This document shows, piece after piece, positions 35,684 through 44,406 of a stretch of DNA of 64,000 nucleotides. A program made the position numbers and the translations under genes. Each line of letters starts with the position of its first letter. Position 1 is the first letter of the stretch. Source of the DNA: Falsihalocynthiibacter sp042445055 (GTDB lineage Bacteria > Pseudomonadota > Alphaproteobacteria > Rhodobacterales > Rhodobacteraceae); the NCBI RefSeq assembly GCF_042445055.1, contig NZ_CP170339.1, positions 1,550,001-1,614,000 on the forward strand, in the 5' to 3' direction. The notes beneath the pieces are model-generated. The model ran no database searches, had not been told where the DNA came from, and saw only the letters and a list, made by a program, of their open reading frames with translations.

Positions 35684-35717
35684 CACACGCCCCCAAAGTT
35701 TCCTGAGGGGGCGTGTG
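35684..35717 (+). terminator. GC-rich hairpin after the efflux pump gene
   Basis: CACACGCCCCC (35684-35694) and GGGGGCGTGTG (35707-35717) form a perfect 11-bp stem with a 12-base loop, six bases after the pump stop. The downstream run CTTCTGTT is only weakly U-rich. It marks the end of the RND unit. Confidence 0.75.
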
Positions 35718-35778
35718 CTTCTGTTAGGCAAGAATTGGATTGCGAGAACTCGCGTTTATTACCCGCAAGCGAAGTAAC

Positions 35779-36978
35779 TCAGAGTCGATTTAGAAGTGAC
35801 AGTCCTGCTTCGTTGACGTGGTGTTCAAAGTTTGCCAAAGCACCGCGATAGACCTCATGAAAATCTGAAATCGATTGTTCGTTCAGGTATTTCTCGACTG
35901 CGGCGTCTACTCCAATTTTTGCAAACTCGTCCAATGAGCACGAAGGAATGCCATGATGAGAAGTCAGTTCTTGCACGCGTGTGTCAGCATGGAGAACAAG
36001 CGCTGGCTGTCCCACCTGCATCGCGGCTACGCCGCCATGGATACGGTCTCCCGCATACAAATCGTATTGAAGCGCAGCTTGGCGCCAAGCGGACACCTCG
36101 GAGAAAGAATAATATTTAGAGAAGGGCGGAGTAACTTTACATTCGTCATGAATAAGTTTCGACACCATGTCATGATTTAATGTTTGGCTCGCTTCGTTAT
36201 ATGCCAGCGGTTCACCCTCGAGGCGCTTCAAAACGCTTGTTTCCGATTGGAAGACATATGCAGCTTTCTTGCCGCTTAGCCCTTTCATCAACTTTTGGCC
36301 GGAGCTGTCTTGATTGCTGGTTAACGAAAGATGTCCGGCAGTCATGATTTTTTCAGTGCGTTCTGGTGCACTAATAGAAAGAGTATTTCTTGGGTAAGCA
36401 AACATGCTCGGGCAGCCGATGGATTTGGCGTTCTTGACTCCGATCGTGCGAAGCCAAGCCAGTGTCCGGTCGCCCCTCGTTCCGAATAGAACCGCGTGCT
36501 CGTCGAGCGCACGAACAAGATCAACCACGTTAGGGTTTAGATCGCTGAAATCACCCTCTGGGAGGTCATCTTGCAGTCCCATGCCAACACAATAAACTGG
36601 AATTCTAAGGTTGCGGACGAGTTCGCCGATTCCGGGTTCTTGAGCGCCGCGGCGAAGAATGTTTGCTAGCGTAATCACAACACCATCAAAGCGTCCGTTT
36701 AGCTTTTTTGCCGCAAGTTTTGGTGAGCCAGCCTTCTTAATTAACTTGAAGATGTTAATTTGGCTTGAGTGATGTCGGTCGCAATTTACCATTTGCACCA
36801 TTGCCATTCGGTGAATCATATTCCCTGAATTGCCAACCAGCGTGTTGGTCAGAAAGTGTTCAGAAATATGTCCATCATTGGAGTTCGGCACACCAGACTG
36901 GTAAGATAGGCCGACAGCAGGCAATGTAATTGATTGAGGAGCTCGAAAGAATGCTAATTTGGGTAGTTTGCGAGCCAT
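35779..36978 (-). CDS. Polysaccharide pyruvyl transferase family protein
   Basis: A 399-residue protein. The C-terminal part carries the family pattern: YDLYAGDRIHGGVAAMQVGQPALVL followed by DTRVQELTSHHGIP. Mid-protein, VGMGLQDDLP and FGTRGDRTLAWL match the conserved core. Family members transfer pyruvate from PEP onto glycans as ketals, but bacterial paralogues include enzymes of unknown specificity. The composition looks lower in GC than the flanking genes, no clear ribosome site precedes the ATG, and there are no neighbouring glycan genes, which suggests acquisition by transfer. Confidence 0.8.
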   Translation of the reverse strand: MARKLPKLAFFRAPQSITLPAVGLSYQSGVPNSNDGHISEHFLTNTLVGNSGNMIHRMAMVQMVNCDRHHSSQINIFKLIKKAGSPKLAAKKLNGRFDGVVITLANILRRGAQEPGIGELVRNLRIPVYCVGMGLQDDLPEGDFSDLNPNVVDLVRALDEHAVLFGTRGDRTLAWLRTIGVKNAKSIGCPSMFAYPRNTLSISAPERTEKIMTAGHLSLTSNQDSSGQKLMKGLSGKKAAYVFQSETSVLKRLEGEPLAYNEASQTLNHDMVSKLIHDECKVTPPFSKYYSFSEVSAWRQAALQYDLYAGDRIHGGVAAMQVGQPALVLHADTRVQELTSHHGIPSCSLDEFAKIGVDAAVEKYLNEQSISDFHEVYRGALANFEHHVNEAGLSLLNRL

Positions 36979-37664
36979 AAAGTTCAGTCCGTTTCTGAGT
37001 TTTATTTTGATTGGATACGAGTAGGTAATTCGTTTTTCGTTACACTAGAGAGACCTACCTTGTTTGCCAACAAACAATAATCTTAATTATCAACTGCGGA
37101 AGGAATTGAAGCGCTATGTGGCTTTGGACACCTCGATTGTGCATTTGGCATCAATCGGCTTTTCGAAAGTAGCGGGCACTGCATCGGGCAGGAGTTTGGC
37201 CCATCCTGCAACATCGATTGAGGTAGTAAATTTCAGGGTCGGAGGCTGTTTTCTGCAATTGGGTTCCGAGTGAGGGAGAGACCCAACGAGCGTAATCTAC
37301 ATACAGTAGTGCCGCGAGGCCTATGTAACTGGGTCAAGTTTGCTGTACCCTGAGACTAATTGATCCTGATGCGCTGAAGTGGATCCGTTTAATAGGTCTT
37401 TTAGCGTTGAAGCGACTTATCTGAAGAAAGCTAGTCGCATCTTGGTCGCCGAAACTCGGGCGCCAGTCACTTCGCAATGGCCGAGGAATAAGCGGCCCAC
37501 AGATGTCCGCAATGCCATCTGTTCCGCTACATGCGTCTGATTACGCTAGTCAAATTGCAAAACCGTATCGGGCCGAGCGAGCTAACATACATTTCTACGA
37601 TCTGTAGGTTTGCACGATAGGCTAGGCTATATCTGGAGTCATGTAGCCAAAAACACGAGGTAAT
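36979..37664. other. 686-bp stretch without a recognisable gene
   Basis: Between the pyruvyl transferase start and tRNA-Asn no frame gives a convincing protein. The longest is a 69-codon frame at 37064-37273 without a good ribosome site or family resemblance. Stops occur in all frames. The first part must hold the leftward promoter of the pyruvyl transferase gene. The remainder may be remnant DNA of a past insertion near the tRNA, but I saw no transposase piece and no repeat of the tRNA 3' end. Confidence 0.5.
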
Positions 37665-37739
37665 TGGCTCCGACGGTAGGGATCGAACCTACGACCAATT
37701 GATTAACAGTCAACTGCTCTACCGCTGAGCTACGTCGGA
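37665..37739 (-). tRNA. tRNA-Asn (anticodon GTT)
   Basis: A 75-base cloverleaf with encoded CCA (complement of 37665-37667): acceptor TCCGACG/CGTCGGA, D arm GCTC/GAGC, anticodon loop CTGTTAA with GTT complementary to 37705-37707, T arm GTAGG/CCTAC, discriminator G. It borders the low-GC pyruvyl transferase region. Confidence 0.97.
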
Positions 37740-37820
37740 ACATGTGGGGCGATATAGCAACTGGGTTTTGCGGCGTCCAGAGGGATTTCGACATAAAATC
37801 AGAAAAAGTGAATTTTTCGC

Positions 37821-38729
37821 TCATTTTCTTGAGAAGTGGCTCGTGAAACTGAGTGGGTTTGACGCGAATACTGTATTTTTATCATATAGATCAATGAGAT
37901 GCGCGAATGTGTTGCGCTCCGCTGCCGGTAGGAGCGCTTTGGGCGTATCGGTGTAAACGGCTCTGGTGATTGCTGGAATCGATTGGGGGATGGTGTTGAG
38001 AGCTACGAGGATTTTTGCTTCGCGGTCATTTCTGTGGGCGAGGAGCTCTGCGACCCTTTCTTCTGGGGAATCTATCGGGGCGCCGTGGCCTGGAAGGAAG
38101 CGTTTTAGATTCTGGCCCTGTAGTTTTTTTATTGAGTTGCGATACTGCGCAAGATCTCCGTCCGGGGGAGATATGAGAGTGCTGGCCCAGCCCATTACGT
38201 GATCGCCAGAGAACAGTGTGTCGCGATATCGAAAGCTCAAGTGGTTACAGAAATGGCCGGGGGTATGAAGTGCGGTTATCTCGTTTCCCTTCCAGCGGAA
38301 AACCTCGTTGTCCTTGAGTTCAATATCCGGTGCAAAGGTCGCGTCTACGCCTTCGCCACCTGCAACTCGGGCGCTTTGTGCGAGGGCATTCATACGCTCG
38401 GACCTTCCCGCGGTGCTCGGCCCGAAGGCATATACTTTAGCGCCAGTTTCTTGTCTTAGGCGCGCGGCGAGGGGGCTGTGATCGCGATGACTGTGGGTAA
38501 TGAGGATCGCGGCGACATCCCGTCCATCAATCGCTCCGAGGAGTGCCGCAAGGTGCGCCTCATCCGCTGGTCCGGGGTCGATGACAACGACCGAGGTTTC
38601 CCCAACCAGATAGCTGTTCGTCCCCCAATAGGTCATTGGCGACGGATTCGGCGCAATGACTCTTGTGATACCTTGTTCGAGTTGCTCGGGTTTGCCGGCG
38701 GCTGGGGCAATGTTAGAGGCGTGCGGCAT
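37821..38729 (-). CDS. MBL-fold metallo-hydrolase (LACTB2-like)
   Basis: A 302-residue metallo-beta-lactamase-fold hydrolase. The metal motif HxHxDH is in ILITHSHRDHSPLAA, with further ligands in TPGHFCNHLSF and SGDHVMGW, and a C-terminal winged-helix-like region (AVYTDTPKALLPAAERN) as in LACTB2 proteins. Some LACTB2-type enzymes act on single-stranded RNA, but bacterial substrates are mostly unknown. It is divergent from the histidine kinase gene with only 41 bases between start codons. Confidence 0.9.
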   Translation of the reverse strand: MPHASNIAPAAGKPEQLEQGITRVIAPNPSPMTYWGTNSYLVGETSVVVIDPGPADEAHLAALLGAIDGRDVAAILITHSHRDHSPLAARLRQETGAKVYAFGPSTAGRSERMNALAQSARVAGGEGVDATFAPDIELKDNEVFRWKGNEITALHTPGHFCNHLSFRYRDTLFSGDHVMGWASTLISPPDGDLAQYRNSIKKLQGQNLKRFLPGHGAPIDSPEERVAELLAHRNDREAKILVALNTIPQSIPAITRAVYTDTPKALLPAAERNTFAHLIDLYDKNTVFASNPLSFTSHFSRK

Positions 38730-38770
38730 TGGGGCTTTCTTCTCGTTTGGGCGGGGGGTAGGGTTTTGGC

Positions 38771-40099
38771 ATGAAATTCAGATCACTCAAAGACTATATG
38801 CCGCGCGGGTTGAATGGACGTGCAACACTCATCCTGCTGCTGCCGGTGGTTGTGGTGCAGATTGTGGTCTCCATCGTTTTTGTGCAACGTCTTTATGAGG
38901 ACGTCACAAGCCAGATGACGGGCAATATCTCGATTGAGCTTCGGTTCCTGCTCGATGAGATCAACAATGCTCCTGATATTACAACGGCAAACGAGATCGT
39001 GCGCGAGACATCAAGCGCGTTGGATTTCGCGATTATTTTGCCTGACGAAACCGAGGGCCAAACGAGACGCGGGATTGAAGATCTGTCGGGGCGGCTGATT
39101 ATTTCGACGCTGGAGCGCAATTTCCCGAATATTATCAAGGTTGACCTTCTGCAGGATGATCGGCGCGTGCATGTATGGCTTGAGACGAAGTTCGGCCAGA
39201 TGCGGGTAATGTTTCATCGCAACCGAGTGTCGGCACGCAATCCGCATCAGTTGATCGTTCTGACGCTTTCGACCTCCATCCTAATGGCGATCATCGCTTA
39301 CATATTTCTGCGCAATCAGCTGCGGCCAATTCGTCGTCTTGCGCGAGCGTCCACGGCGTTCGGTAAGGGGCAGTCCATTCGCTATCATCCGTCGGGCGCG
39401 ATTGAGGTGCGTGCAGCGGGTACCGCCTTCTTGAATATGCGTTCGCGTATTGAGCGGTATATGGAGCAACGCACGTTGATGCTCTCCGGCGTTTCCCACG
39501 ACCTGCGTAGCCCATTGACGCGGTTTAAGCTTGGCCTTTCAATGCTTGAGCCAAGCGATGAGGTTGCCGACCTTGAGAAGGATGTCGAAGAGATGGAGCG
39601 CCTTCTTGATGCGTTCCTTGATTTCGCCCACGCCGATGCGGGGGAAACGGCATGCGAGGTGTCGCCAATTGCATTGATGCGGGAAATCGTTGCCGACACC
39701 GAGCGTGCGGGCGGGGACGTGGCCTTGGTGCACACTGAAGGTCTGGATGAGGATCAAACCGTTCTGCTGCGACCGATTGCGATACGCCGAGCCATTGAGA
39801 ACTTGATCCGCAACGCGATCCGCTATGGCGGCAAGGCCGAGGTGAGTGTTGTTGCCTCCGAACGCGCTCTTCGCTTTACGGTAGAGGATCCCGGACCAGG
39901 TATTCCAGTGTCGCAACGAGAGGAAGCACTTAAACCCTTTGCGCGCCTTGAGCCTGCTCGCAACCAAAACAAGGGAAGCGGCGTGGGGCTGGGTCTATCA
40001 ATCGCGGTCGATATCGCTCGCGCCCACGGGGGCACGCTTCGACTTGGCGAAAGTGAACGTCTCGGCGGCTTGCAAGCCGACCTTATTATTGCGCGATAA
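38771..40099 (+). CDS. EnvZ-like sensor histidine kinase
   Basis: A 442-residue inner-membrane kinase: first membrane helix at about residues 18-38, a periplasmic domain to about 160, second helix 160-178, HAMP linker, HisKA with SHDLRSPLTRFKLGLSML (phospho-acceptor His), and an HATPase domain with N box NLIRNAIRYG, G1 DPGPGIP and G2 GSGVGLGLSI. Most like EnvZ/OmpR-family kinases. No response regulator gene is adjacent, which is unusual for this type. It ends just before a convergent tRNA. Confidence 0.93.
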   Translation: MKFRSLKDYMPRGLNGRATLILLLPVVVVQIVVSIVFVQRLYEDVTSQMTGNISIELRFLLDEINNAPDITTANEIVRETSSALDFAIILPDETEGQTRRGIEDLSGRLIISTLERNFPNIIKVDLLQDDRRVHVWLETKFGQMRVMFHRNRVSARNPHQLIVLTLSTSILMAIIAYIFLRNQLRPIRRLARASTAFGKGQSIRYHPSGAIEVRAAGTAFLNMRSRIERYMEQRTLMLSGVSHDLRSPLTRFKLGLSMLEPSDEVADLEKDVEEMERLLDAFLDFAHADAGETACEVSPIALMREIVADTERAGGDVALVHTEGLDEDQTVLLRPIAIRRAIENLIRNAIRYGGKAEVSVVASERALRFTVEDPGPGIPVSQREEALKPFARLEPARNQNKGSGVGLGLSIAVDIARAHGGTLRLGESERLGGLQADLIIAR

Positions 40100-40127
40100 G
40101 AGTGATTTTGGGAAAGCGGAGGGTCGG

Positions 40128-40204
40128 TGGTAGGCCCGGAGGGACTTGAACCCCCAACCAAAGCGTTATGAGCGCTCTGCTCTAACCAATTGAGCTACAG
40201 GCCC
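40128..40204 (-). tRNA. tRNA with CAT anticodon, probably tRNA-Ile2 (lysidine-modified), possibly tRNA-Met
   Basis: A 77-base cloverleaf with encoded CCA: acceptor GGGCCTG/CGGGCCT (a G-T first pair), D arm GCTC/GAGC, anticodon loop CTCATAA (CAT complementary to 40168-40170), T arm GGGGG/CCCTC, discriminator A. The variable loop and the T loop TTCAAGT match E. coli tRNA-Ile2 better than elongator tRNA-Met, so TilS would convert C34 to lysidine to read AUA. The identity is inferred, not proved. Confidence 0.9.
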
Positions 40205-40479
40205 GCCTAGCGCCTGATTACGCATCTGCTTGCGGGCGGTCAAGGCGCGAATGGGAAAAACGTACTTTTTGTCAAAGCGAGGAATTTGTGCGTTTGTTCT
40301 GGTGACTATCGGCGCTTTAGAAAAACCGTTCTTGCGAGAGTGAAGCTATATCAAAGCGTGTGGTAATCGGCTTGTTTCTGCGGCGCATATGCGAAGGAAA
40401 TCAACACTTTTTGCATCGCCTATTCCCTTTGGAACCTGCTTGCGCTAAAGCAGCGCCAACAGTGAAAAAGGGGCCTCCT

Positions 40480-41526
40480 ATGTCGAACGAGAAAAACGGT
40501 CTGACCTATGCCGATGCTGGTGTGGATATCGATGCCGGAAACGCGCTGATTGATCGCATCAAGCCCGCCGCCAAGCGCACGAAACGTTCGGGCGTTATGT
40601 CGGGACTCGGAGGCTTCGGCGCGTTGTTTGACCTGAAGGGGGCAGGGTACAACGACCCTATCCTTGTCGCCGCAACAGACGGCGTGGGGACCAAGCTGCG
40701 TATTGCAATTGATACAGGTAACATGAGCACGATCGGCATTGATCTGGTGGCCATGTGTGTGAATGACCTTGTATGTCAGGGCGCAGAGCCGCTCCTTTTC
40801 CTCGATTATTTTGCGACAGGCAAGCTTGACCTTGATGAAGCGACCGACATCATCAACGGTATCGCTAAAGGCTGTGAACTCTCTGGAGCCGCGCTGATTG
40901 GTGGCGAGACTGCGGAAATGCCGGGCATGTATAGCGAAGGCGACTTTGACCTCGCCGGATTTGCCGTTGGCGCGATGGAGCGCGGCACAGATTTGCCTGC
41001 AGGTGTTGCCGAGGGCGATGTTCTCTTGGGGCTCGCAAGTGACGGTGTCCATTCAAACGGTTATTCTTTGGTACGCAAAGTTGTTGAGGTGTCTGGCCTT
41101 GAGTGGGCTTCCGATTGTCCATTCGGCGAAGGGACATTGGGCGAAGCGTTGCTTGCGCCAACACGTCTCTATGTTAAGCAGTGCCTCGCGGCGGTTCGGG
41201 CCGGCGGTGTTCACGCTCTGGCGCATATCACTGGCGGCGGTCTTACCGAAAACTTGCCACGTGTTCTTCCTGAAGGATTGGGCGCGGTCATTGACCTTAA
41301 CGCATGGGAATTGCCGCCTGTTTTCAAATGGTTGGCAGAGACAGCGAAGATCGAACAATCTGAGCTTTTGAAGACCTTCAACTCGGGCGTCGGAATGGTG
41401 CTGAGTGTTGCACCTGATCGTGCGGCGGCATTGACAGAACTGCTCGAAGAAGCGGGCGAAACTGTTTACACGCTCGGCCATGTGACCAAGGGCGAAGGTG
41501 TTCGCTATTCAGGCAAGCTCTTGTGA
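40480..41526 (+). CDS. purM: Phosphoribosylformylglycinamidine cyclo-ligase (AIR synthetase)
   Basis: A 348-residue PurM, fifth enzyme of purine biosynthesis: ATP-dependent closure of FGAM to AIR. Recognised by LTYADAGVDIDAGN at the N-terminus, VAATDGVGTKLRIA, GGETAEMPGMY and HITGGGLTENLPRVLP. The ATG at 40480 gives the family start; the frame extends 40 codons upstream without merit. Its TGA overlaps the purN start. Confidence 0.97.
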   Translation: MSNEKNGLTYADAGVDIDAGNALIDRIKPAAKRTKRSGVMSGLGGFGALFDLKGAGYNDPILVAATDGVGTKLRIAIDTGNMSTIGIDLVAMCVNDLVCQGAEPLLFLDYFATGKLDLDEATDIINGIAKGCELSGAALIGGETAEMPGMYSEGDFDLAGFAVGAMERGTDLPAGVAEGDVLLGLASDGVHSNGYSLVRKVVEVSGLEWASDCPFGEGTLGEALLAPTRLYVKQCLAAVRAGGVHALAHITGGGLTENLPRVLPEGLGAVIDLNAWELPPVFKWLAETAKIEQSELLKTFNSGVGMVLSVAPDRAAALTELLEEAGETVYTLGHVTKGEGVRYSGKLL

Positions 41527-42116
41527 GCCAGCGCGTCGCTATCCTGATATCGGGGGGCGGCTCGAATATGCTGTCGCTCTGCGATGATATGCAGGGTGAC
41601 CATCCTGCTCGTCCTGTTCTCGTGTTGTCCAATAATCCAGCCGCTGGTGGCCTTGCAAAGGCTGCGGCGCGGGGAATTCCTGTCGCAACTTTGGATCATC
41701 GTCCATTCGGCAAAGATCGTCTGGCTTTCGATACAGCGATGACCGAGATCATCGAACGCGCGGCGCCCGATGTGATTTGCCTTGCGGGGTTTATGCGGAT
41801 TTTCACTCCCGAGTTCACCGCGCGATGGTCGGGAAAGATGCTAAATATCCACCCGTCATTGCTCCCTAAATACAAAGGGTTGGACACGCATGCGCGCGCC
41901 ATCGAAGCCGGGGACAAAGAGGCCGGTTGCTCCGTCCACGAGGTTACCGCAGAGCTGGATGGCGGACCGATCCTTGGCCAAGCGCGGGTGCCGATTTTGC
42001 CTGATGATACACCCGAAACCTTGGCGGCGCGGATACTTCCGTTGGAACATCGCCTTTATCCTGCGGCCTTGCGCCGTTTTCTTCAGGGGGATCGCAGTCG
42101 CGTAGATTTGACCTAG
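41523..42116 (+). CDS. purN: Phosphoribosylglycinamide formyltransferase
   Basis: A 197-residue PurN that transfers a formyl group from 10-formyl-THF to GAR. Motifs: ILISGGGSNM at the N-terminus, LAGFMRIFTP, and the catalytic HPSLLPKYKGLDTH with GCSVHEVTAELDGGPI. The start is GTG at 41523, forming a GTGA overlap with purM, so the pair is translationally coupled. Confidence 0.97.
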   Translation: MSQRVAILISGGGSNMLSLCDDMQGDHPARPVLVLSNNPAAGGLAKAAARGIPVATLDHRPFGKDRLAFDTAMTEIIERAAPDVICLAGFMRIFTPEFTARWSGKMLNIHPSLLPKYKGLDTHARAIEAGDKEAGCSVHEVTAELDGGPILGQARVPILPDDTPETLAARILPLEHRLYPAALRRFLQGDRSRVDLT

Positions 42117-42209
42117 TTCAGGTAATCGAGCGCTCGCTCCCTTTTCTTTTGCAACGGTCTTCCCTAAGATCAGCCGAAATCGGCATAACAAGAAAAAGAA
42201 CGACGTTTC

Positions 42210-43370
42210 ATGATCACCATTACCACGACGAGCGAACTTGCGGCCTATTGTGAAAGGGCGGCGACATTTCCTTATGTGACTGTCGACACAGAGTTTTTGC
42301 GCGAGCGGACTTACTACTCCAAATTGTGCCTCGTGCAGCTAGCAGTCGCTGGTGATGATGATGAACAGGATGCGGTACTGGTCGATCCGCTTGTCGATGG
42401 CCTCTCTCTTGAGCCGCTCTATGATCTCTTTCGCAACGAAAATGTCGTGAAGGTATTCCACGCCGCCCGTCAGGATCTGGAGATATTCTTTATCGAGGGT
42501 AAGGTCTTTCCAAAGCCATTGTTTGATACGCAAGTCGCGGCGATGGTCTGTGGATTTGGGGAGCAGGTCGGCTATGAAACGCTCGTGCGCAAGGTTGCCA
42601 AAGCGTCGGTCGACAAGACATCGCGCTTCACGGATTGGTCGCGTCGCCCGCTGACAGATGCCCAGAAAAATTATGCACTGGCGGATGTTACGCACCTGCG
42701 TGACATCTATGAGTTCCTTGCGAAGGAATTGAAAAAATCAAATCGTTCCAAATGGGTAGAGGAGGAAATTCAAGTCCTTCTAAGTCCTGAAACATATGTC
42801 ATCAATCCCGATGATGCGTGGAAGCGCGTCAAGACCCGCACCAATAGCGGCAAGTTTATGGGGCTGGTCAAAACGCTGGCGCGGTTCCGTGAAGAGCACG
42901 CGCAAGCACGCAATATCCCGCGAAATCGTGTGTTCAAGGATGACGCGTTGTTGGAGCTTGCCTCAACAAAACCAAAGACCATCGAGGACTTGGGCCGCTC
43001 TCGTTTGCTGTTACGCGAAGCGCGGCGCGGAGATATCGCGGACGGAATTCTAGAAGCGATTTCCGACGGGCTAAAGCTACCTGAGAGTCAAATTCCCAAG
43101 CCCGATCGCTCCCGTGAAAAACTACAGGTCAATCCGGCGCTTGCCGATCTTTTGCGTGTGCTGCTCAAGGCAAAATGTGAGCGGACCGGAGTTGCGCCTA
43201 AGTTGATCGCAAACTCTGCTGATCTGGATGTGATCGCGGCAGGGGGGCGTGACGTGAAGGCGCTCAGCGGCTGGCGTGCCGAGGTATTTGGCGAGGATGC
43301 CATGCGCCTTTGCCGTGGCGAGGTTGCCCTTGCGCTTAAGGGGCAGACTGTGGATGTTGTGTCGCTCTAA
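42210..43370 (+). CDS. rnd: Ribonuclease D
   Basis: A 386-residue DEDD-family 3'-5' exoribonuclease acting in tRNA 3' maturation. Exo motifs: VDTEFLRERTYY, VFHAARQDLEIFF and KNYALADVTHL. The C-terminal half has two HRDC-like helical domains (FREEHAQARNIPRNRVFKDD and later). It is 93 bases after purN and probably has its own promoter. It ends five bases before the convergent lipoprotein gene. Confidence 0.95.
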   Translation: MITITTTSELAAYCERAATFPYVTVDTEFLRERTYYSKLCLVQLAVAGDDDEQDAVLVDPLVDGLSLEPLYDLFRNENVVKVFHAARQDLEIFFIEGKVFPKPLFDTQVAAMVCGFGEQVGYETLVRKVAKASVDKTSRFTDWSRRPLTDAQKNYALADVTHLRDIYEFLAKELKKSNRSKWVEEEIQVLLSPETYVINPDDAWKRVKTRTNSGKFMGLVKTLARFREEHAQARNIPRNRVFKDDALLELASTKPKTIEDLGRSRLLLREARRGDIADGILEAISDGLKLPESQIPKPDRSREKLQVNPALADLLRVLLKAKCERTGVAPKLIANSADLDVIAAGGRDVKALSGWRAEVFGEDAMRLCRGEVALALKGQTVDVVSL

Positions 43371-43374
43371 GCGG

Positions 43375-43842
43375 CTATTGCGAGCGGCTGGTGCGTGAAT
43401 TGGTCGCCGAATAAACGGTAATTCCACTTACATTCCGAAGCTTAGCGTTCGAAATAAAGTGCGCTACGACAACTTCGCGCGACACCTGCGTGGAGGAGCG
43501 GTGATCCCTTGTCGGTTCAACGATGCGGAATTCATATTCCAGAATACCCTTGTTCGGCAGCTCGCCATTGCGTGGCACGAGGTCTGCGGTGTGGTATCCT
43601 TGCGTAGGTGGATGGCCCGTGACGTGAACGATCACCCCGCCGTTTGTGTTTACCACGGACATTTCGGTAATGTCTGTAACCAAGCCACGCGGGTCTTTTA
43701 CCACCACATATCCGCCTTCTGGGGCGAGCGAGGTCGCAACTTCCTGACTGCCGCCCCAAGTGAGCGGATTGTAACGCGATTCTGAGGAGCAAGCGCCAAG
43801 CGCTATCGCGGCGGACACCAAAATAAGGGTTTGAATTTTCAT
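43375..43842 (-). CDS. Small lipoprotein of unknown function
   Basis: A 155-residue protein beginning with a type II signal peptide, with lipobox LGAC (Cys about residue 18), then SSESRYNPLTWGG. The mature domain is mostly beta by pattern (GGYVVVKDPRGLVTDI, GVIVHVTGHPPTQGY, ILEYEFRIVEP). It is probably anchored in the envelope. The Met at 43842 is chosen over one 11 codons upstream because it directly starts the signal peptide. I do not recognise a characterised family. Confidence 0.75.
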   Translation of the reverse strand: MKIQTLILVSAAIALGACSSESRYNPLTWGGSQEVATSLAPEGGYVVVKDPRGLVTDITEMSVVNTNGGVIVHVTGHPPTQGYHTADLVPRNGELPNKGILEYEFRIVEPTRDHRSSTQVSREVVVAHFISNAKLRNVSGITVYSATNSRTSRSQ

Positions 43843-43983
43843 GTCTTGCCTCTCTCTTGGCGTATCGCTTTGCATTTGCGTAGCGCACTATGAAGCGTTT
43901 GAAAAGCCTGAACACAGTTGCAAATCGGGGGTGGACCTTTTGCGCGTGGCCTTTTACCTCAGGGGAAAGACCTTGGAGCAGTT

Positions 43984-44406
43984 ATGGCCACCGAAGCATT
44001 TGAAGAAATCGCCGAAACATTTGAATTCCTCGATGACTGGGAGGATCGCTATCGCCATGTGATTGAACTTGGCAAAGCGATGCCAGAACTTGAACCGGAA
44101 TTTCGGGTGCCCGCGACCAAAGTGGATGGTTGCGCCAGTCAAGTTTGGTTGATGCCGAATGTAAGCGGGCAGGGACCAGACGCGACTTTTGATTTTCGGG
44201 GCGAGAGTGACGCAATGATCGTGCGCGGGCTGGTTGCCGTGCTGCACGCGTTGTTTTCTGGGCTTACTGTGCGGGAGGTTCTGACCGTGGATGCCCCCGC
44301 CGAGCTGGGCCGTTTGGGGCTGGACGAGCACTTGTCGTCCCAGCGGTCAAATGGTGTTCGGGCGATGGTCGAACGCATCCGCAAAATTGCGCAGGATACG
44401 CTCTAG
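43984..44406 (+). CDS. sufE: SufE family sulfur-acceptor protein
   Basis: A 140-residue SufE-like protein that takes persulfide sulfur from a cysteine desulfurase for Fe-S cluster assembly. The key Cys is in ATKVDGCASQVWLMP, followed by ATFDFRGESDAMIVRGL. The ATG at 43984 gives the standard start; the open frame extends 22 codons upstream. Its 3' end overlaps the convergent DUF1638 gene by four bases. Confidence 0.94.
   Translation: MATEAFEEIAETFEFLDDWEDRYRHVIELGKAMPELEPEFRVPATKVDGCASQVWLMPNVSGQGPDATFDFRGESDAMIVRGLVAVLHALFSGLTVREVLTVDAPAELGRLGLDEHLSSQRSNGVRAMVERIRKIAQDTL

Noticed and set aside
37064..37273. 69-codon frame between the pyruvyl transferase gene and tRNA-Asn
   Set aside because: No convincing ribosome site, no family resemblance, and the surrounding frames are full of stops.
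37665..37739. tRNA-Asn as a phage or island attachment site
   Set aside because: No duplicate of the tRNA 3' end and no integrase gene were found in the window.
37639..37824. Minus-strand frame spanning tRNA-Asn
   Set aside because: It reads straight through the tRNA gene and has no protein-like conservation; the tRNA is certain.
42127..42150. CGAGCGCTCG palindrome followed by CTTTTCTTTT after purN, as a terminator
   Set aside because: The palindrome leaves a two-base loop and only a four-base alternative stem, too weak to support the call despite the T-rich tail.
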